A DNA stretch of 53,960 bases from DATCRE01 sp964235605 (GCA_964235605.1 CAXSCR010000028.1:1-53960); one strand, 5' to 3'; positions 27,745 through 37,614 are shown, counted from the first letter of the stretch. The notes: generated by a model from the letters alone, not told the origin. Numbers and translations: made by a program.

Positions 27745-28824
27745 ATGAGAAACCGTCCAATAGCTTTCTTAATCTTACTACTCCTTTGTGTATCCTGCAA
27801 ATTAGAGAAGGAGAAAGAAAATCTTGTTGTGCAATTTCAGAATAAAAAGCAACTGGGCCCAGGCCGGCCTTTAAAACTGGAAGGTATAATAGGTAATCCG
27901 CTTACAATCATGGTGAAAGATTCCATGTTGATCATTAATGAATTCAGAGATGATTTCCTCCTGTATTTCTATAACCTAAAGAATGGAAACCTTCTTAAAA
28001 AAACAGGTGTCGTTGGCCAAGGGCCTGATGAGTTTATGCCGCCGCTGGGAATTTCTTTGTCACACGATAAGAATATTTTAAAAATATTTGCACGCAGAGG
28101 GTTCTTTTATTCAGAGTATAAAATAGGCGATAGTTTAGAATTCAATATTGTTAGTCAGGCTAAACATTTTGGGAGTAATAATCAAAATCTTTATCAAATC
28201 AATAAGAATTCATTTTTAGGAATAGGCATATATGATAAAGGTAGGTTTTGTTTATATGACAGTCTGAGTAGAGAAATCGGTAATTTTGCTGATTTCCCTG
28301 ATATAAAAATTAATACAGGCTCCGAAAACAAAACGATTAAAAATGATGTGAAAGCTATGATTTTTCAGGCTCGCATAGGCATAAGGCCTGATACGAAAAG
28401 GTTCGCTGTAGCCAATTTTTATACAGGTATTTTGGAAATTTATGAATTAGGTTCAGACACTATAAATAAGATTGCAGAGAAAAGAGCAAATAATACAAAT
28501 ACAATCAATCTTAAGAATTTTTCTTCCGGTTCTACTTTAAGAGTTGAATTGTCAGATTCCGAGCCTAATGGATTCTCGGATATGTATGTTTCAGATCATT
28601 ACATTTTTGCATTATATTCTGGACGTACAATTGAAAAGTTTCCAAACAATAATTATTTGGGAAATTCCATTATGGTCTTTGATTGGGAGGGGAACCCGAT
28701 TAACTGGTATGAAACGGATAAGGCTTTACGTTGCTTTACGATAAATGAGGAGAGGCACAAGTTATATGCGATTTCTGAAGATGAAGGGGGAGAATATGAA
28801 TTATTGGAGTTTAACTTAGACTAA
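27745..28824 (+). CDS. TolB-like/BF3164-type beta-propeller lipoprotein
   Basis: This 359-residue exported lipoprotein has the signal MRNRPIAFLILLLLCVSC (Cys 18). The body looks like the TolB-like 6-blade family related to BF3164: LKKTGVVGQGPDEFMPPLG, KNILKIFARRGFFYSEYK and GNSIMVFDWEGNPINWYETD followed by LRCFTINEERHKLYAIS. It differs from the two preceding propellers in its C-terminal end (EYELLEFNLD). Proteins of this group occur in the same Bacteroidota clusters. Its function is unknown. Confidence 0.8.
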   Translation: MRNRPIAFLILLLLCVSCKLEKEKENLVVQFQNKKQLGPGRPLKLEGIIGNPLTIMVKDSMLIINEFRDDFLLYFYNLKNGNLLKKTGVVGQGPDEFMPPLGISLSHDKNILKIFARRGFFYSEYKIGDSLEFNIVSQAKHFGSNNQNLYQINKNSFLGIGIYDKGRFCLYDSLSREIGNFADFPDIKINTGSENKTIKNDVKAMIFQARIGIRPDTKRFAVANFYTGILEIYELGSDTINKIAEKRANNTNTINLKNFSSGSTLRVELSDSEPNGFSDMYVSDHYIFALYSGRTIEKFPNNNYLGNSIMVFDWEGNPINWYETDKALRCFTINEERHKLYAISEDEGGEYELLEFNLD

Positions 28825-28837
28825 GCCCTCACTCACC

Positions 28838-28895
28838 CTGCCGCAAGTTTAGCGAAGCGTAACTTGTGGCTATCTTGAGCAAGTTTTCAATTTGC
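28838..28895. repeat. Dispersed palindromic intergenic repeat, copy B
   Basis: It contains CAAGTT...AACTTG and CAAGTT...AATTTG hairpins in the same order as 15-76, about 28.8 kb away. It begins 14 bp after the TolB-like gene's stop. Confidence 0.6.
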
Positions 28896-28902
28896 TTAGA
28901 AA

Positions 28903-29037
28903 GGACTGGATCGGACTGTTATTGAAGATATAACTGCTACCAATTTCTCATATTCAAAAGAAGAGATTCGTGAATTACATTCAATTAACCCGTCTGATAA
29001 CCCGATATTGATACTAGGTAAATTAAAATCATTCTAA
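28903..29037 (+). pseudogene. C-terminal stub of a 6-bladed beta-propeller gene
   Basis: A 44-residue frame ends with NPSDNPILILGKLKSF. The same terminal pattern ends the intact paralogues at 24547 (NDNPVLFFYKFKNF) and 26422 (NDNPFLVLFKIKN). There is no start codon, and the palindromic repeat lies immediately upstream, where the gene is cut off. Confidence 0.6.
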
Positions 29038-29053
29038 TCCATCCAGAAATTGT

Positions 29054-29453
29054 ATGAAAAAAGCAGCCTGTTTTATTCTGGTAATATTGGTTGTTGACAC
29101 TTGTTCTCCAGTGGATACAGCAAAAGACAAAGAAAGAGACGAAATAGCTCTATTGAACTGGAAACGATTGAGTACAGAAAGACTAGTTGCAGTAATTCTA
29201 ATGAAAATGTATCAATTGATTCTTTAATACATATTTTTATAGCAGCAATGGCAATCCATGTGACTTGAAGAAATTGTTCGCCTCTACAAAACTTGTATTA
29301 CGAAGTTCAGAAACTGGATGTGGACTTTGTGTTGAGCAAGAATTAAAAATTTTGCATGGCTATGCAGAGTTTCCTGAAAGGGACTATGCAGCACCACGCA
29401 AATCAAGCCATAAAATTATACATAATAAGCCTAAAGGAAATAACGGAATATGA
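29054..29453 (+). pseudogene. Frameshifted thiol-motif lipoprotein gene
   Basis: ATG 29054 opens a lipoprotein-like start (MKKAACFILVILVVDTCSPV) that stops at 29227 after 57 residues. A neighbouring frame carries CSNSNENVSIDSLIH. Then, past a T5 tract, a third frame reads CDLKKLFASTKLVLRSSETG followed by CGLCVEQELKILHGYAEF, with a C-x-x-C pair in a thioredoxin-like setting. The pieces make sense only with at least two frame corrections. It resembles thiol-redox lipoproteins seen with propeller/NVEALA genes, and the lost tail may be what survives at 23679-23884. Confidence 0.5.
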
Positions 29454-29502
29454 TGAAGTCTATTTTATTACCCCTCACGAAAAATAGATTTATTTTCGCG
29501 TA

Positions 29503-32500
29503 ATGGTAAAATTCCTCATCCATCGTCCTATTGCGGTCTCTATGACATTTCTGGCTATACTCGTATTGGGTATGGTTGCCAGTTCGCTCATTCCCGTTTC
29601 CTTAATGCCGGATATTGATATTCCCCAGGTTACCGTACAGGTAAACAGTAAAAATGCTTCAGCCAGGCAACTTGAGAATAGTGTGGTGAATTCGTTAAGG
29701 CAGCAGTTAACACAGGTTGCTCACCTCACTGATATTCACAGTGAGACCAGAGATGAAAAGTCAGTTATCAGCCTTTCTTTTGAATATGGCACCAATATCG
29801 ATTTTGCTTTTATTGAAGTAAATGAAAAGATAGACCAAGGTATGAACTCCTTTCCACGGGAAGTATCACGCCCCCGGGTAATTAAAGCCAATGTCACTGA
29901 CATTCCGGTATATTATCTGAATCTTACGCTTAAAAATCAGGCTATCCGAAATGTAACAAAGGAAGATCAGCCGTCGGAATCACGGGTATCGGTATCGCAA
30001 CGGTTTATAGAACTTAGCAATTTTACAAATCAGGTAATACGCAAACGATTAGAGCAATTGCCCGAAGTAGCGCTGGCCGATATCAGCGGCCTGGTTTATC
30101 CAGAGTTGCTTGTAGTGCCGGATATGCAAAAACTTGAGGCGCTGCAATTGAGTCTCAATCAGCTTGCGGGTATTATACAATCAGGCAACGTTAACCTGGG
30201 TAATCTGCTTATTCGTGATGGGCAGTACCAATATAATGTCCGGTTTAATTCTACACTCAGCACTAAACGTGATATAGAAAATCTGTATTTCAAAAGTATG
30301 GGCAGGCTGTTGCAACTGAAGGATATTGCTGCCGTTACAGAGCAACCTCAAAAAAGAAAAGGCATGGTAACATTCAATGGCAAAGATGCTTTAACCATAG
30401 CTGTTATCAAGCAAAGTGATGCCCGGATGGGTGATCTCAAGGCGAGGCTCGATAATCTTGTCGATCAGTTTAATACAGATTATCCCGACATTGACTTTTC
30501 CATAACACGTGATCAGACACAATTATTGCAATACTCCATTTCCAATCTCGGCCAGAATCTTATATGGGGTGCGTTACTTGCGTTTATGGTCATGTTTTTG
30601 TTTTTAAAAGACTTTAAATCACCTATGCTCATTGGCGTAAGCATGCCTGCCTCGCTGATTATTTCACTTATCTTTTTTTACCTGATGGGCATATCCATCA
30701 ATATAATATCACTGTCAGGGTTGGTACTTGGTCTGGGTATGATGATCGACAACTCTATTATTGTAATTGATAACATTACGCAGCACAGGGAGCGGGGAAG
30801 TTCATTGATTGATGCCAGTGTTAATGGAACAAATGAAGTTTTAAGCCCAATGCTGAGTTCCGTGTTTACGGGTTGCGCAGTTTTCATTCCGCTTATATTT
30901 CTCAGTGGCATTTCCGGTGCACTGTTTTACGATCAGGCTGTGGCTGTAGTGATTGGTCATTTTGCTTCATTGCTTGTTTCTATTACCATCATTCCGGTGT
31001 ATTACAAAATTATGTACAGCAAGGGAAATATATCGGGCCAAAATAAGTGGCTCAGCAAAATCAACTCCCTCAATTATGAAGCACTCTATGAGAAAACTTT
31101 TCGGCTGGTAATGCGACATCAGCTTTTTGTGTGGGGTATTATTGTTACATTTTTGCTGGGCGCCGTATTACTATATTTTGATCTTCCTAAAACAAAGCTT
31201 CCCCTACTAACAAAGGATGAGATATTATTATCAATAGACTGGAATGAAAAAATAAACGTAGAAGAGAATAACCGCAGAGTGCAGAAGGTAATAACAACTG
31301 TCAATAATTGTATTGCACAAAATACATGCCTGGTAGGTGAACAACAATTTTTACTTGAGCATAAGGCAGAAGCCGATGCCAGTGAAGCAGTAATTTATAT
31401 TAAAACTAAAACACCAAAGGATCTGGCAGCGGTGCAGGAGACCATCAGTAATTATCTCAATCGTAACTACCGGCAGGCAGTATTTAATTTTAAGGTAGCT
31501 GACAATTTGTTTAACATGATTTTTACAGAAGAGGAGTCACCTTTGATTGTTCGGTTACGTCCGGCTGGCGATGCGGGACCTGATCAGAATAAAATGCTAA
31601 AAAAGGCGCTGCTTGATGTACAAAAAATTTTACCAGATAAGCTGATGGATAGGATATCCTGGCAGGAGTATCTGGTGCTTAGGGCCGATGCCGTAAAATT
31701 GATCACCTATGATATTTCCTTTGATGATCTGTATGAAAAATTAAAAACTGCGTTTAGTGAAAATGACGTTTTCCTGATCAAGGATAACCAGGATTTTGTT
31801 CCATTAGTATTAGGCGGAAAAACAAATCATATCAGTGATGTGCTGGCACATACCTATGTTGCCAATAAAAAAGGAGAGTTATATCCAATCAGGGAACTCA
31901 TTACTGAGGTTCGCGACTATGATCTTAAAACCATTATCGCCGGCCAGGAGGGCGAGTATTTCCCGGTCAATCTTAATGTTAATGAAGAAGAAGGTCATGA
32001 TGTAATGGAGAAATTAAAAGCAGGCTTTAGCAGGAATGCGCTCTACGAAATAGATTTTGCAGGTAGTCTTTTCTCAAATAAAGCGCTGATACAGCAGCTG
32101 GTAATCATACTGATCATTTCACTGTTATTATTGTACTTTATTCTAGCCGCCCAGTTTGAATCACTGCTGCTACCGTTGATTGTACTGATTGAAGTACCCA
32201 TAGATATTTTTGGCTCACTGTTGTTTCTTAAGATTTTCGGATCGGGAATTAATTTAATGTCGCTGATAGGCCTTGTGGTTATGAGTGGTATAATAATCAA
32301 TGATTCCATACTAAAAGTAGATACAGCAAATAAATTGATGAATGAAGGTTATTCTTTGCTACGCGCGTTGCTGGTTACTGGCCAGCGAAGGCTGAAACCC
32401 ATACTCATGACAAGCCTTGTTACAATGCTGGCCATGGTGCCGTTATTATTTAGTACAGGTATGGGCGCCGAACTTCAAAAGCCATTGGCCCTTTCACTTA

Positions 32501-32577
32501 CCGGTGGCATGCTGATAGGAACCCTGGTGAGCTTATATTTTATTCCATTGTGTTATTACTATCTGAAGAAAAAATAA
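29503..32577 (+). CDS. RND efflux permease subunit, first of a heteromeric pair
   Basis: This 1024-residue inner-membrane RND protein is of AcrB/MdtB-like length. It begins VKFLIHRPIAVSMTFLAILV, with two large periplasmic loops and 12 helices. At the TM4 proton-relay position it has GMMIDNSIIVIDN (D416-N417), so only one of the two Asp remains. In TM10 the usual Lys is Asn (N933 in SGIIINDSIL). It is followed 1 bp after its stop by a second, different permease starting at TTG, indicating translational coupling and a hetero-oligomer. Adaptor and channel genes follow. The substrate is unknown; the altered relay suggests an atypical or regulated pump. Confidence 0.87.
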   Translation: MVKFLIHRPIAVSMTFLAILVLGMVASSLIPVSLMPDIDIPQVTVQVNSKNASARQLENSVVNSLRQQLTQVAHLTDIHSETRDEKSVISLSFEYGTNIDFAFIEVNEKIDQGMNSFPREVSRPRVIKANVTDIPVYYLNLTLKNQAIRNVTKEDQPSESRVSVSQRFIELSNFTNQVIRKRLEQLPEVALADISGLVYPELLVVPDMQKLEALQLSLNQLAGIIQSGNVNLGNLLIRDGQYQYNVRFNSTLSTKRDIENLYFKSMGRLLQLKDIAAVTEQPQKRKGMVTFNGKDALTIAVIKQSDARMGDLKARLDNLVDQFNTDYPDIDFSITRDQTQLLQYSISNLGQNLIWGALLAFMVMFLFLKDFKSPMLIGVSMPASLIISLIFFYLMGISINIISLSGLVLGLGMMIDNSIIVIDNITQHRERGSSLIDASVNGTNEVLSPMLSSVFTGCAVFIPLIFLSGISGALFYDQAVAVVIGHFASLLVSITIIPVYYKIMYSKGNISGQNKWLSKINSLNYEALYEKTFRLVMRHQLFVWGIIVTFLLGAVLLYFDLPKTKLPLLTKDEILLSIDWNEKINVEENNRRVQKVITTVNNCIAQNTCLVGEQQFLLEHKAEADASEAVIYIKTKTPKDLAAVQETISNYLNRNYRQAVFNFKVADNLFNMIFTEEESPLIVRLRPAGDAGPDQNKMLKKALLDVQKILPDKLMDRISWQEYLVLRADAVKLITYDISFDDLYEKLKTAFSENDVFLIKDNQDFVPLVLGGKTNHISDVLAHTYVANKKGELYPIRELITEVRDYDLKTIIAGQEGEYFPVNLNVNEEEGHDVMEKLKAGFSRNALYEIDFAGSLFSNKALIQQLVIILIISLLLLYFILAAQFESLLLPLIVLIEVPIDIFGSLLFLKIFGSGINLMSLIGLVVMSGIIINDSILKVDTANKLMNEGYSLLRALLVTGQRRLKPILMTSLVTMLAMVPLLFSTGMGAELQKPLALSLTGGMLIGTLVSLYFIPLCYYYLKKK

Positions 32578-32578
32578 G

Positions 32579-35500
32579 TTGCATATAACTTTGCGTACAT
32601 TACAGCAATATCGTCTTTCATCTTTCTCAATTATTATACTATTTATATGTATGATGATTGTTGGCGCTGCATTAATACCGTTGCTGACTATTCAGCTACA
32701 TCCTTCACAGGCCACACATAACCTAAATGTAAGTTATTCATGGCCTGGAACATCGGCCAGGATAATTGAGCAAGAAGTAACTTCGAAACTTGAAGCGCTC
32801 TTCAATGCTGCAAAAGGAATTGAAAATTGTTCATCTGTTTCTTCAACAGACTGGGGTACAATTGATCTCGACTTTAAAAAAAATGTTAACCTTGATGCCA
32901 TGCGGTTTGAGATAGCAAGTCTTATCCGACAGTCTTATCCGGAATTGCCTGAGGGGGTTTCATATCCACAACTATCGATGAATATTTCTAGTGACAGGCC
33001 CGATCCCATACTAACTTACACCATCAATGGTAGCGGGAGTCCATATTTTATTAAGAAATATGCAGAAAGCAATATTCTTCCTGCTTTAATTAAGATAAAA
33101 GGGGTGAGTGAAGCGCAGGTTTATGGCGCCACGCCATATGTAATCGAGATAACGTTTAATCTGCAAAAAACGAATGAACTTAATATTTCAGGAAATGACA
33201 TTGCACAAGGTATCAATGCTTTTTTTAAGCGGGAGCTAATAGGGAAAGCTACGTATCAACAGATTGACGAAGACTATTTAAAAGAGGTTTCGCTTCATAT
33301 TGAACAAAACAGATCTGATACGGTTCAATGGGAGCACATTCCTATTCGAAAAATGAACGACCGGATTATTTATCTCACCGATCTTGCCGCCATCCGGTAC
33401 AAAGAACAAACGCCATCTTCATATTATCGCATCAACGGGCTAAATACCGTCAACCTTGTTATCTATCCTGAAAAGGAAGTGAATGTCATAACGCTGGCGA
33501 AAGTTGTACATGAGGAAATGAAAGTTATAAAACAAAATCTGCAGCCAGGGTATTCTATTTTACTTGTTAATGACAGTACGGAATACCTTTCAAAAGAGAT
33601 CAGTAAAATAGTTTTCCGCTCAGCCTTGGCGTTATGCATTGTTATTTTGCTTATACTTATTATGAGCAGGCAAATCAAGTATCTGATCATAACAATAGTA
33701 AGCATATTCTCAACCTTGCTTATTGCCTGTGTCTTATTTTATTTTTTTAAGATAGAGCTTCAGTTTTATTCGCTGGCCGGAATAACGGTATCGCTGGGTA
33801 TTATTGTGGGTAACAGCATTATTATGATCAATCATGTGAGAAATTCTGGTAACAAGAAAATATTTCTCGCCATTTTCGCCTCTACGCTGGTAACTATTGC
33901 AGCGTTGGGAACGATCTTCTTTCTGCCGGGCGAGCAAAAATCCAATCTCGTTGAATTTGCATTGGTGATTATCATTAACCTGGTGGTTTCTTTTGTGGTT
34001 GCATTTTATTTTATTCCTGCTTTAATCGAGAAGACAAAGCTTACCTCCAGGCGCATGAAAAATTATGGCCGGACAAAAATAACAATCAGGCTTAGCGCAC
34101 TATACGGGAGAATTATCAGGTTTAACAGAAGAATAAAATGGCTTTACATTGTTTTGCTCGTACTGGGCTTTGGTATACCCATTCATTTGCTACCCAATGA
34201 AATAAAGGGTGCAGATCGCTGGGCCTTACTTTACAATAAGACGTTAGGAGACAAATTTTTCACGGAAAGTGTAAGGCCAATGGCAGAAAAGATTTTAGGC
34301 GGAACTTTAAGGGTATTCACAAAAGAGATATTTGCCGATTCCTATTATGCTGAACCCATGAAAACGGTTTTGCACGTGCGCGGAAGTATGCCAGAGGGGT
34401 GTACCGTGCAACAACTCAATGAAATAATTGGGATGATGGAGAATTTCATTAGTCAATTTCATGAAATTGAATTGTTTCAAACGACAGTTTTCAGCTACAG
34501 AAATTCTGATATTTCCATACATTTTAAGCCAGAGCATGAACTAACAAATTTCCCATTCGCTTTAAAAACGTTGATTGAAGGAAAAGCCATTAGTTTAGGG
34601 GGCGCAGACTGGAATGTGTTTGGGGTAGGGCAAGGCTTTTCTAATGCCATTAACAATGGATATAAAAATAATAGAATTACGCTGGAGGGATACAATTATG
34701 ACCAGCTCTATAAGTATGCGGCGCTGTTAAAAAGCAACTTATTAAAAAATCCACGCATCCGGGAAGTGGATATAACAGGACCGCAAATGTGGAACACAGA
34801 TGCTGCTCATGAGTTTTTTATCGATTTTAACAAAGAACAACTTGCACTAAACGATGTGTCGCCAAGTGATTTTTACAGGGCCCTTTATGACAAAAGTTAT
34901 CAGGCGCAACTAAATCCGGTTTATCTCAACCATCAACTGTATAATGTAAATCTCAAAGCAGATACTTATGGTTCATTTACGCGTTGGAATTTTAATAATG
35001 ATCCGTTAAAAATACATAATGATCTATTCAGGTTGAATAGCTTTGGTACAATAGAAAAACGAAAAAGTGGTAATGACATTCATAAGTTTAATCAACAATA
35101 TAAATTAGTAGTTGCTTATGATTTTATTGGATCTGACATGCTGGCAGAAATGATCAGAAAACAGCATATCGAATCCATGAGAAATGAATTGCCCATTGGA
35201 TATTCCATTCAATTCCAAGGGTATGCGGGATGGGATAAAGATTCCGAAACGCAGTACTATTATATTTTGCTGGCTATTGTAGCTATTTATTTTATTAGCG
35301 CTATTCTTTTTGAGTCGCTGCTTCAGCCCCTCGCCGTAATTGTTATGATACCAATTTCCTTTATTGGTGTTTTTTTAACTTTTTATTTATTTAATATTAA
35401 TTTCGACCAGGGCGGTTACGCATCCTTTATTTTTCTTTCCGGCCTTGCTGTAAATTCAGGACTTTACATTGTTAATGATTACAATAATTTCAGGGCAGGC

Positions 35501-35740
35501 AGGTCTGGAAGCAAAATTCAACTTTACCTGAAAGCATTTAATCATAAAATCATTCCTGTTATTATGGCTATACTATCCATTGGCCTCGGTCTTGTTCCTT
35601 TTGTTATTGATGGCGAGAGAGAGGTATTCTGGTTTGCTTTTAGCGCGGGTATAATTGGCGGCTTACTTTTTTCAATTGTAGCCATTATAATTTACCTGCC
35701 TCTGTTTTTGCCCTTATCGAATAAAATAAAGTATTCTTAA
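32579..35740 (+). CDS. RND efflux permease subunit, second of the pair, lacking TM4 aspartates
   Basis: This 1053-residue RND-fold protein is diverged from its neighbour. It starts at TTG 32579 one base after the first permease's TAA; no ATG precedes the first helix (STRLSSFSIIILF-like region). At the TM4 relay it has GIIVGNSIIMINH: G411-N412 replace both Asp. In TM10 the Lys is Asn (N959 in SGLAVNSGLYIVND). It therefore cannot run a standard proton cycle by itself and may be a structural or substrate-binding partner, loosely analogous to the unequal roles in MdtBC. The sequence is otherwise full-length and open, so it is not a decayed gene. Confidence 0.85.
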   Translation: MHITLRTLQQYRLSSFSIIILFICMMIVGAALIPLLTIQLHPSQATHNLNVSYSWPGTSARIIEQEVTSKLEALFNAAKGIENCSSVSSTDWGTIDLDFKKNVNLDAMRFEIASLIRQSYPELPEGVSYPQLSMNISSDRPDPILTYTINGSGSPYFIKKYAESNILPALIKIKGVSEAQVYGATPYVIEITFNLQKTNELNISGNDIAQGINAFFKRELIGKATYQQIDEDYLKEVSLHIEQNRSDTVQWEHIPIRKMNDRIIYLTDLAAIRYKEQTPSSYYRINGLNTVNLVIYPEKEVNVITLAKVVHEEMKVIKQNLQPGYSILLVNDSTEYLSKEISKIVFRSALALCIVILLILIMSRQIKYLIITIVSIFSTLLIACVLFYFFKIELQFYSLAGITVSLGIIVGNSIIMINHVRNSGNKKIFLAIFASTLVTIAALGTIFFLPGEQKSNLVEFALVIIINLVVSFVVAFYFIPALIEKTKLTSRRMKNYGRTKITIRLSALYGRIIRFNRRIKWLYIVLLVLGFGIPIHLLPNEIKGADRWALLYNKTLGDKFFTESVRPMAEKILGGTLRVFTKEIFADSYYAEPMKTVLHVRGSMPEGCTVQQLNEIIGMMENFISQFHEIELFQTTVFSYRNSDISIHFKPEHELTNFPFALKTLIEGKAISLGGADWNVFGVGQGFSNAINNGYKNNRITLEGYNYDQLYKYAALLKSNLLKNPRIREVDITGPQMWNTDAAHEFFIDFNKEQLALNDVSPSDFYRALYDKSYQAQLNPVYLNHQLYNVNLKADTYGSFTRWNFNNDPLKIHNDLFRLNSFGTIEKRKSGNDIHKFNQQYKLVVAYDFIGSDMLAEMIRKQHIESMRNELPIGYSIQFQGYAGWDKDSETQYYYILLAIVAIYFISAILFESLLQPLAVIVMIPISFIGVFLTFYLFNINFDQGGYASFIFLSGLAVNSGLYIVNDYNNFRAGRSGSKIQLYLKAFNHKIIPVIMAILSIGLGLVPFVIDGEREVFWFAFSAGIIGGLLFSIVAIIIYLPLFLPLSNKIKYS

Positions 35741-35741
35741 T

Positions 35742-36872
35742 ATGTTCCCAAATTATCATAGCCGTAAATCGTACACCTTTTCCTATATAAATTTCAAGCT
35801 GCTAAATGTAGTTGGGTTGATAAGCTTTTTACTGTCTGCTTCAGCTTGCAATCAAGGTAAGACAGAAGGTGAATCCAACAATACCGAGAAGAGAATGTAT
35901 GAAAAGCAACTGGACCAGGTCGATGTAATGGTTCTAAAGAAAACATCCTTCCAGAAAGAAATTATCTGTAATGGCAAACTAAAGGCTTTGAGAAAAAGTG
36001 AACTAAGATTCAAAGTAGGAGGTGAACTATTCCAGTTAAATGTAAAGAATGGAAATTCTGTAGCAGCGGGACAAACAATAGCCGTTTTAGATCAGTTTGA
36101 ATACCGGCAAAGACTTGAGCAGGCTCAAACTTCGTTAAAGATGTCGTCTATTAATTTGCAGGATGAATTATTAAGTTACGGCCGGGCAAAAATGAAAAAG
36201 GATAGTGTGCCACCTGCAATTTATGAGGCAGCAGCAATTCGTTCTGGATCTGTTGCCGCGACCAGAGAACTTAAAACCGCTGAATTTAATCTGGCTGGAA
36301 CAATACTAAAAGCACCGTTTAGTGGTAAAGTGGCTAACGTAAAACGCAATGTCCATGAACAAACTTCAGCCGGAGAAGAATTTTGTACAATTATTGATGA
36401 TAAGGAATTTGAAGTAGAATTTCATCTTATTGAATCAGAGATTGCAGACGTTATGCTAAACAATAAAGTGAAAGTAATTCCCTTCGCTGTCAACACACCC
36501 TATAGCGGCATCATTTCAGAAATTAATCCGTTGGTAGAAGAAAGCGGACTTGTACTCGTAAAAGCAAGAATAAAAAATAACGGAAAATTATGGGAGGGTA
36601 TGAATGTTAAAGTGCTAATTGAAAAGGAAGTAGCCAACCAGCTAGTAGTTCCCAAATCTGCTATTGTATTAAGGCAAAATCAGGAAGTACTTTTTAAATA
36701 CGTTAAAGGAAAAGCATTTTGGACCTATGTTCAAACCGGCCAAGAGAATAGCACATCATACACTGTAATAGCTCATCCGGATAAAGGTGGTGTGCTTCAA
36801 CCAGGTGATACGGTAATCATTTCAGATAATCTCAATCTTGCCCACGAAAGCGAAGTAACAGTTAAGCAATAA
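35742..36872 (+). CDS. RND periplasmic adaptor (membrane fusion) lipoprotein
   Basis: This 376-residue adaptor joins the permeases to an outer-membrane channel. An N-terminal hydrophobic segment ends in a lipobox-like LSASAC. The biotinyl-lipoyl half follows (ELRFKVGGELFQLNVKNGNS, VAAGQTIAVLDQFEYRQRLE), then an alpha-hairpin, the second lipoyl half (GTILKAPFSGKVANVKRNVH) and the beta-barrel (VEFHLIESEIADVMLNNKVK). Its start is 1 bp after the second permease's stop, so it is part of the same coupled operon. Confidence 0.87.
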   Translation: MFPNYHSRKSYTFSYINFKLLNVVGLISFLLSASACNQGKTEGESNNTEKRMYEKQLDQVDVMVLKKTSFQKEIICNGKLKALRKSELRFKVGGELFQLNVKNGNSVAAGQTIAVLDQFEYRQRLEQAQTSLKMSSINLQDELLSYGRAKMKKDSVPPAIYEAAAIRSGSVAATRELKTAEFNLAGTILKAPFSGKVANVKRNVHEQTSAGEEFCTIIDDKEFEVEFHLIESEIADVMLNNKVKVIPFAVNTPYSGIISEINPLVEESGLVLVKARIKNNGKLWEGMNVKVLIEKEVANQLVVPKSAIVLRQNQEVLFKYVKGKAFWTYVQTGQENSTSYTVIAHPDKGGVLQPGDTVIISDNLNLAHESEVTVKQ

Positions 36873-36945
36873 GTTTACCGGTATATACGAACGCCAGCAA
36901 GAATTAACAAAGCAGATCAACAAGACTTTATTCTTTAGCTAAAAT

Positions 36946-37614
36946 ATGAATAAAAAAATAATTTTTGCGGCATTGTTCCTGATGCTCTTAAACACATTAA
37001 GAACGAACGGGCAAAATATTTTTTCCATCGAGGATGTTATTCAACTGGCAAAAAATCAGTCCCCTGCTTCTAAACAAGCTGAGACGCAAAAGGAAACAAG
37101 CTATTGGCAGTATCGATCTTTTAAGACGGGTTATAATCCACAGCTAGTGCTGTCTGGAAATGCACCAGCATACAGTCAGCAATATATTTCTGTGCAACAA
37201 CCGGATGGTTCAATAAAATATCGTCCTGTTAACCAGACCAATCCAGGAGTTAATCTGGGTCTGGAACAACCCATCCGCTGGACGGGTGGTAAAATTTCTG
37301 CAAATACGAGTTTATACAATTTTAATAATATGTCCACGCGTGAGATGCAGTGGAGTGGACAAATTATGAATATCCAATTGTTTCAACCCATTTTTGCATT
37401 CAACCGCTATAAATGGGATAGAAAAATACAACCTTTTGTGTATGAAGAATCCAGGCGCGCGTTCGTAGAACAATCGGAATTCATTTCAAGTCAGGTAGTG
37501 AGTCAGTATTTTGATGTGCTACTTCAACAGATCAATGTACAGATAGCGAAGTTTAATTTTGCCAACAATGACACCATTTATAAGATAGAACAAGGTTGTA
37601 GTCGAACATGTTGA
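36946..37614 (+). pseudogene. Truncated TolC-family outer-membrane channel gene
   Basis: The signal MNKKIIFAALFLMLLNTLRT is followed by a typical TolC N-terminal half: FSIEDVIQLAKNQSPASKQA, LGLEQPIRWTGGKISANTSL and QLFQPIFAFNRYKWDRKIQP. It stops after only 222 residues at TIYKIEQGCSRTC; family members are about 440-480 residues with a second repeat. The break falls at CAAGGTTG (37591), which recurs inverted as CAACCTTG at 37636-37643. No remainder of the gene is seen downstream. The pump upstream may therefore have to borrow a channel. Confidence 0.8.

Noticed and set aside
22517..29490. Insertion sequence or transposon driving the island
   Set aside because: I saw no transposase, integrase or terminal inverted repeats. 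The 99-bp direct repeat carries leader DNA and gene starts rather than a mobility gene.
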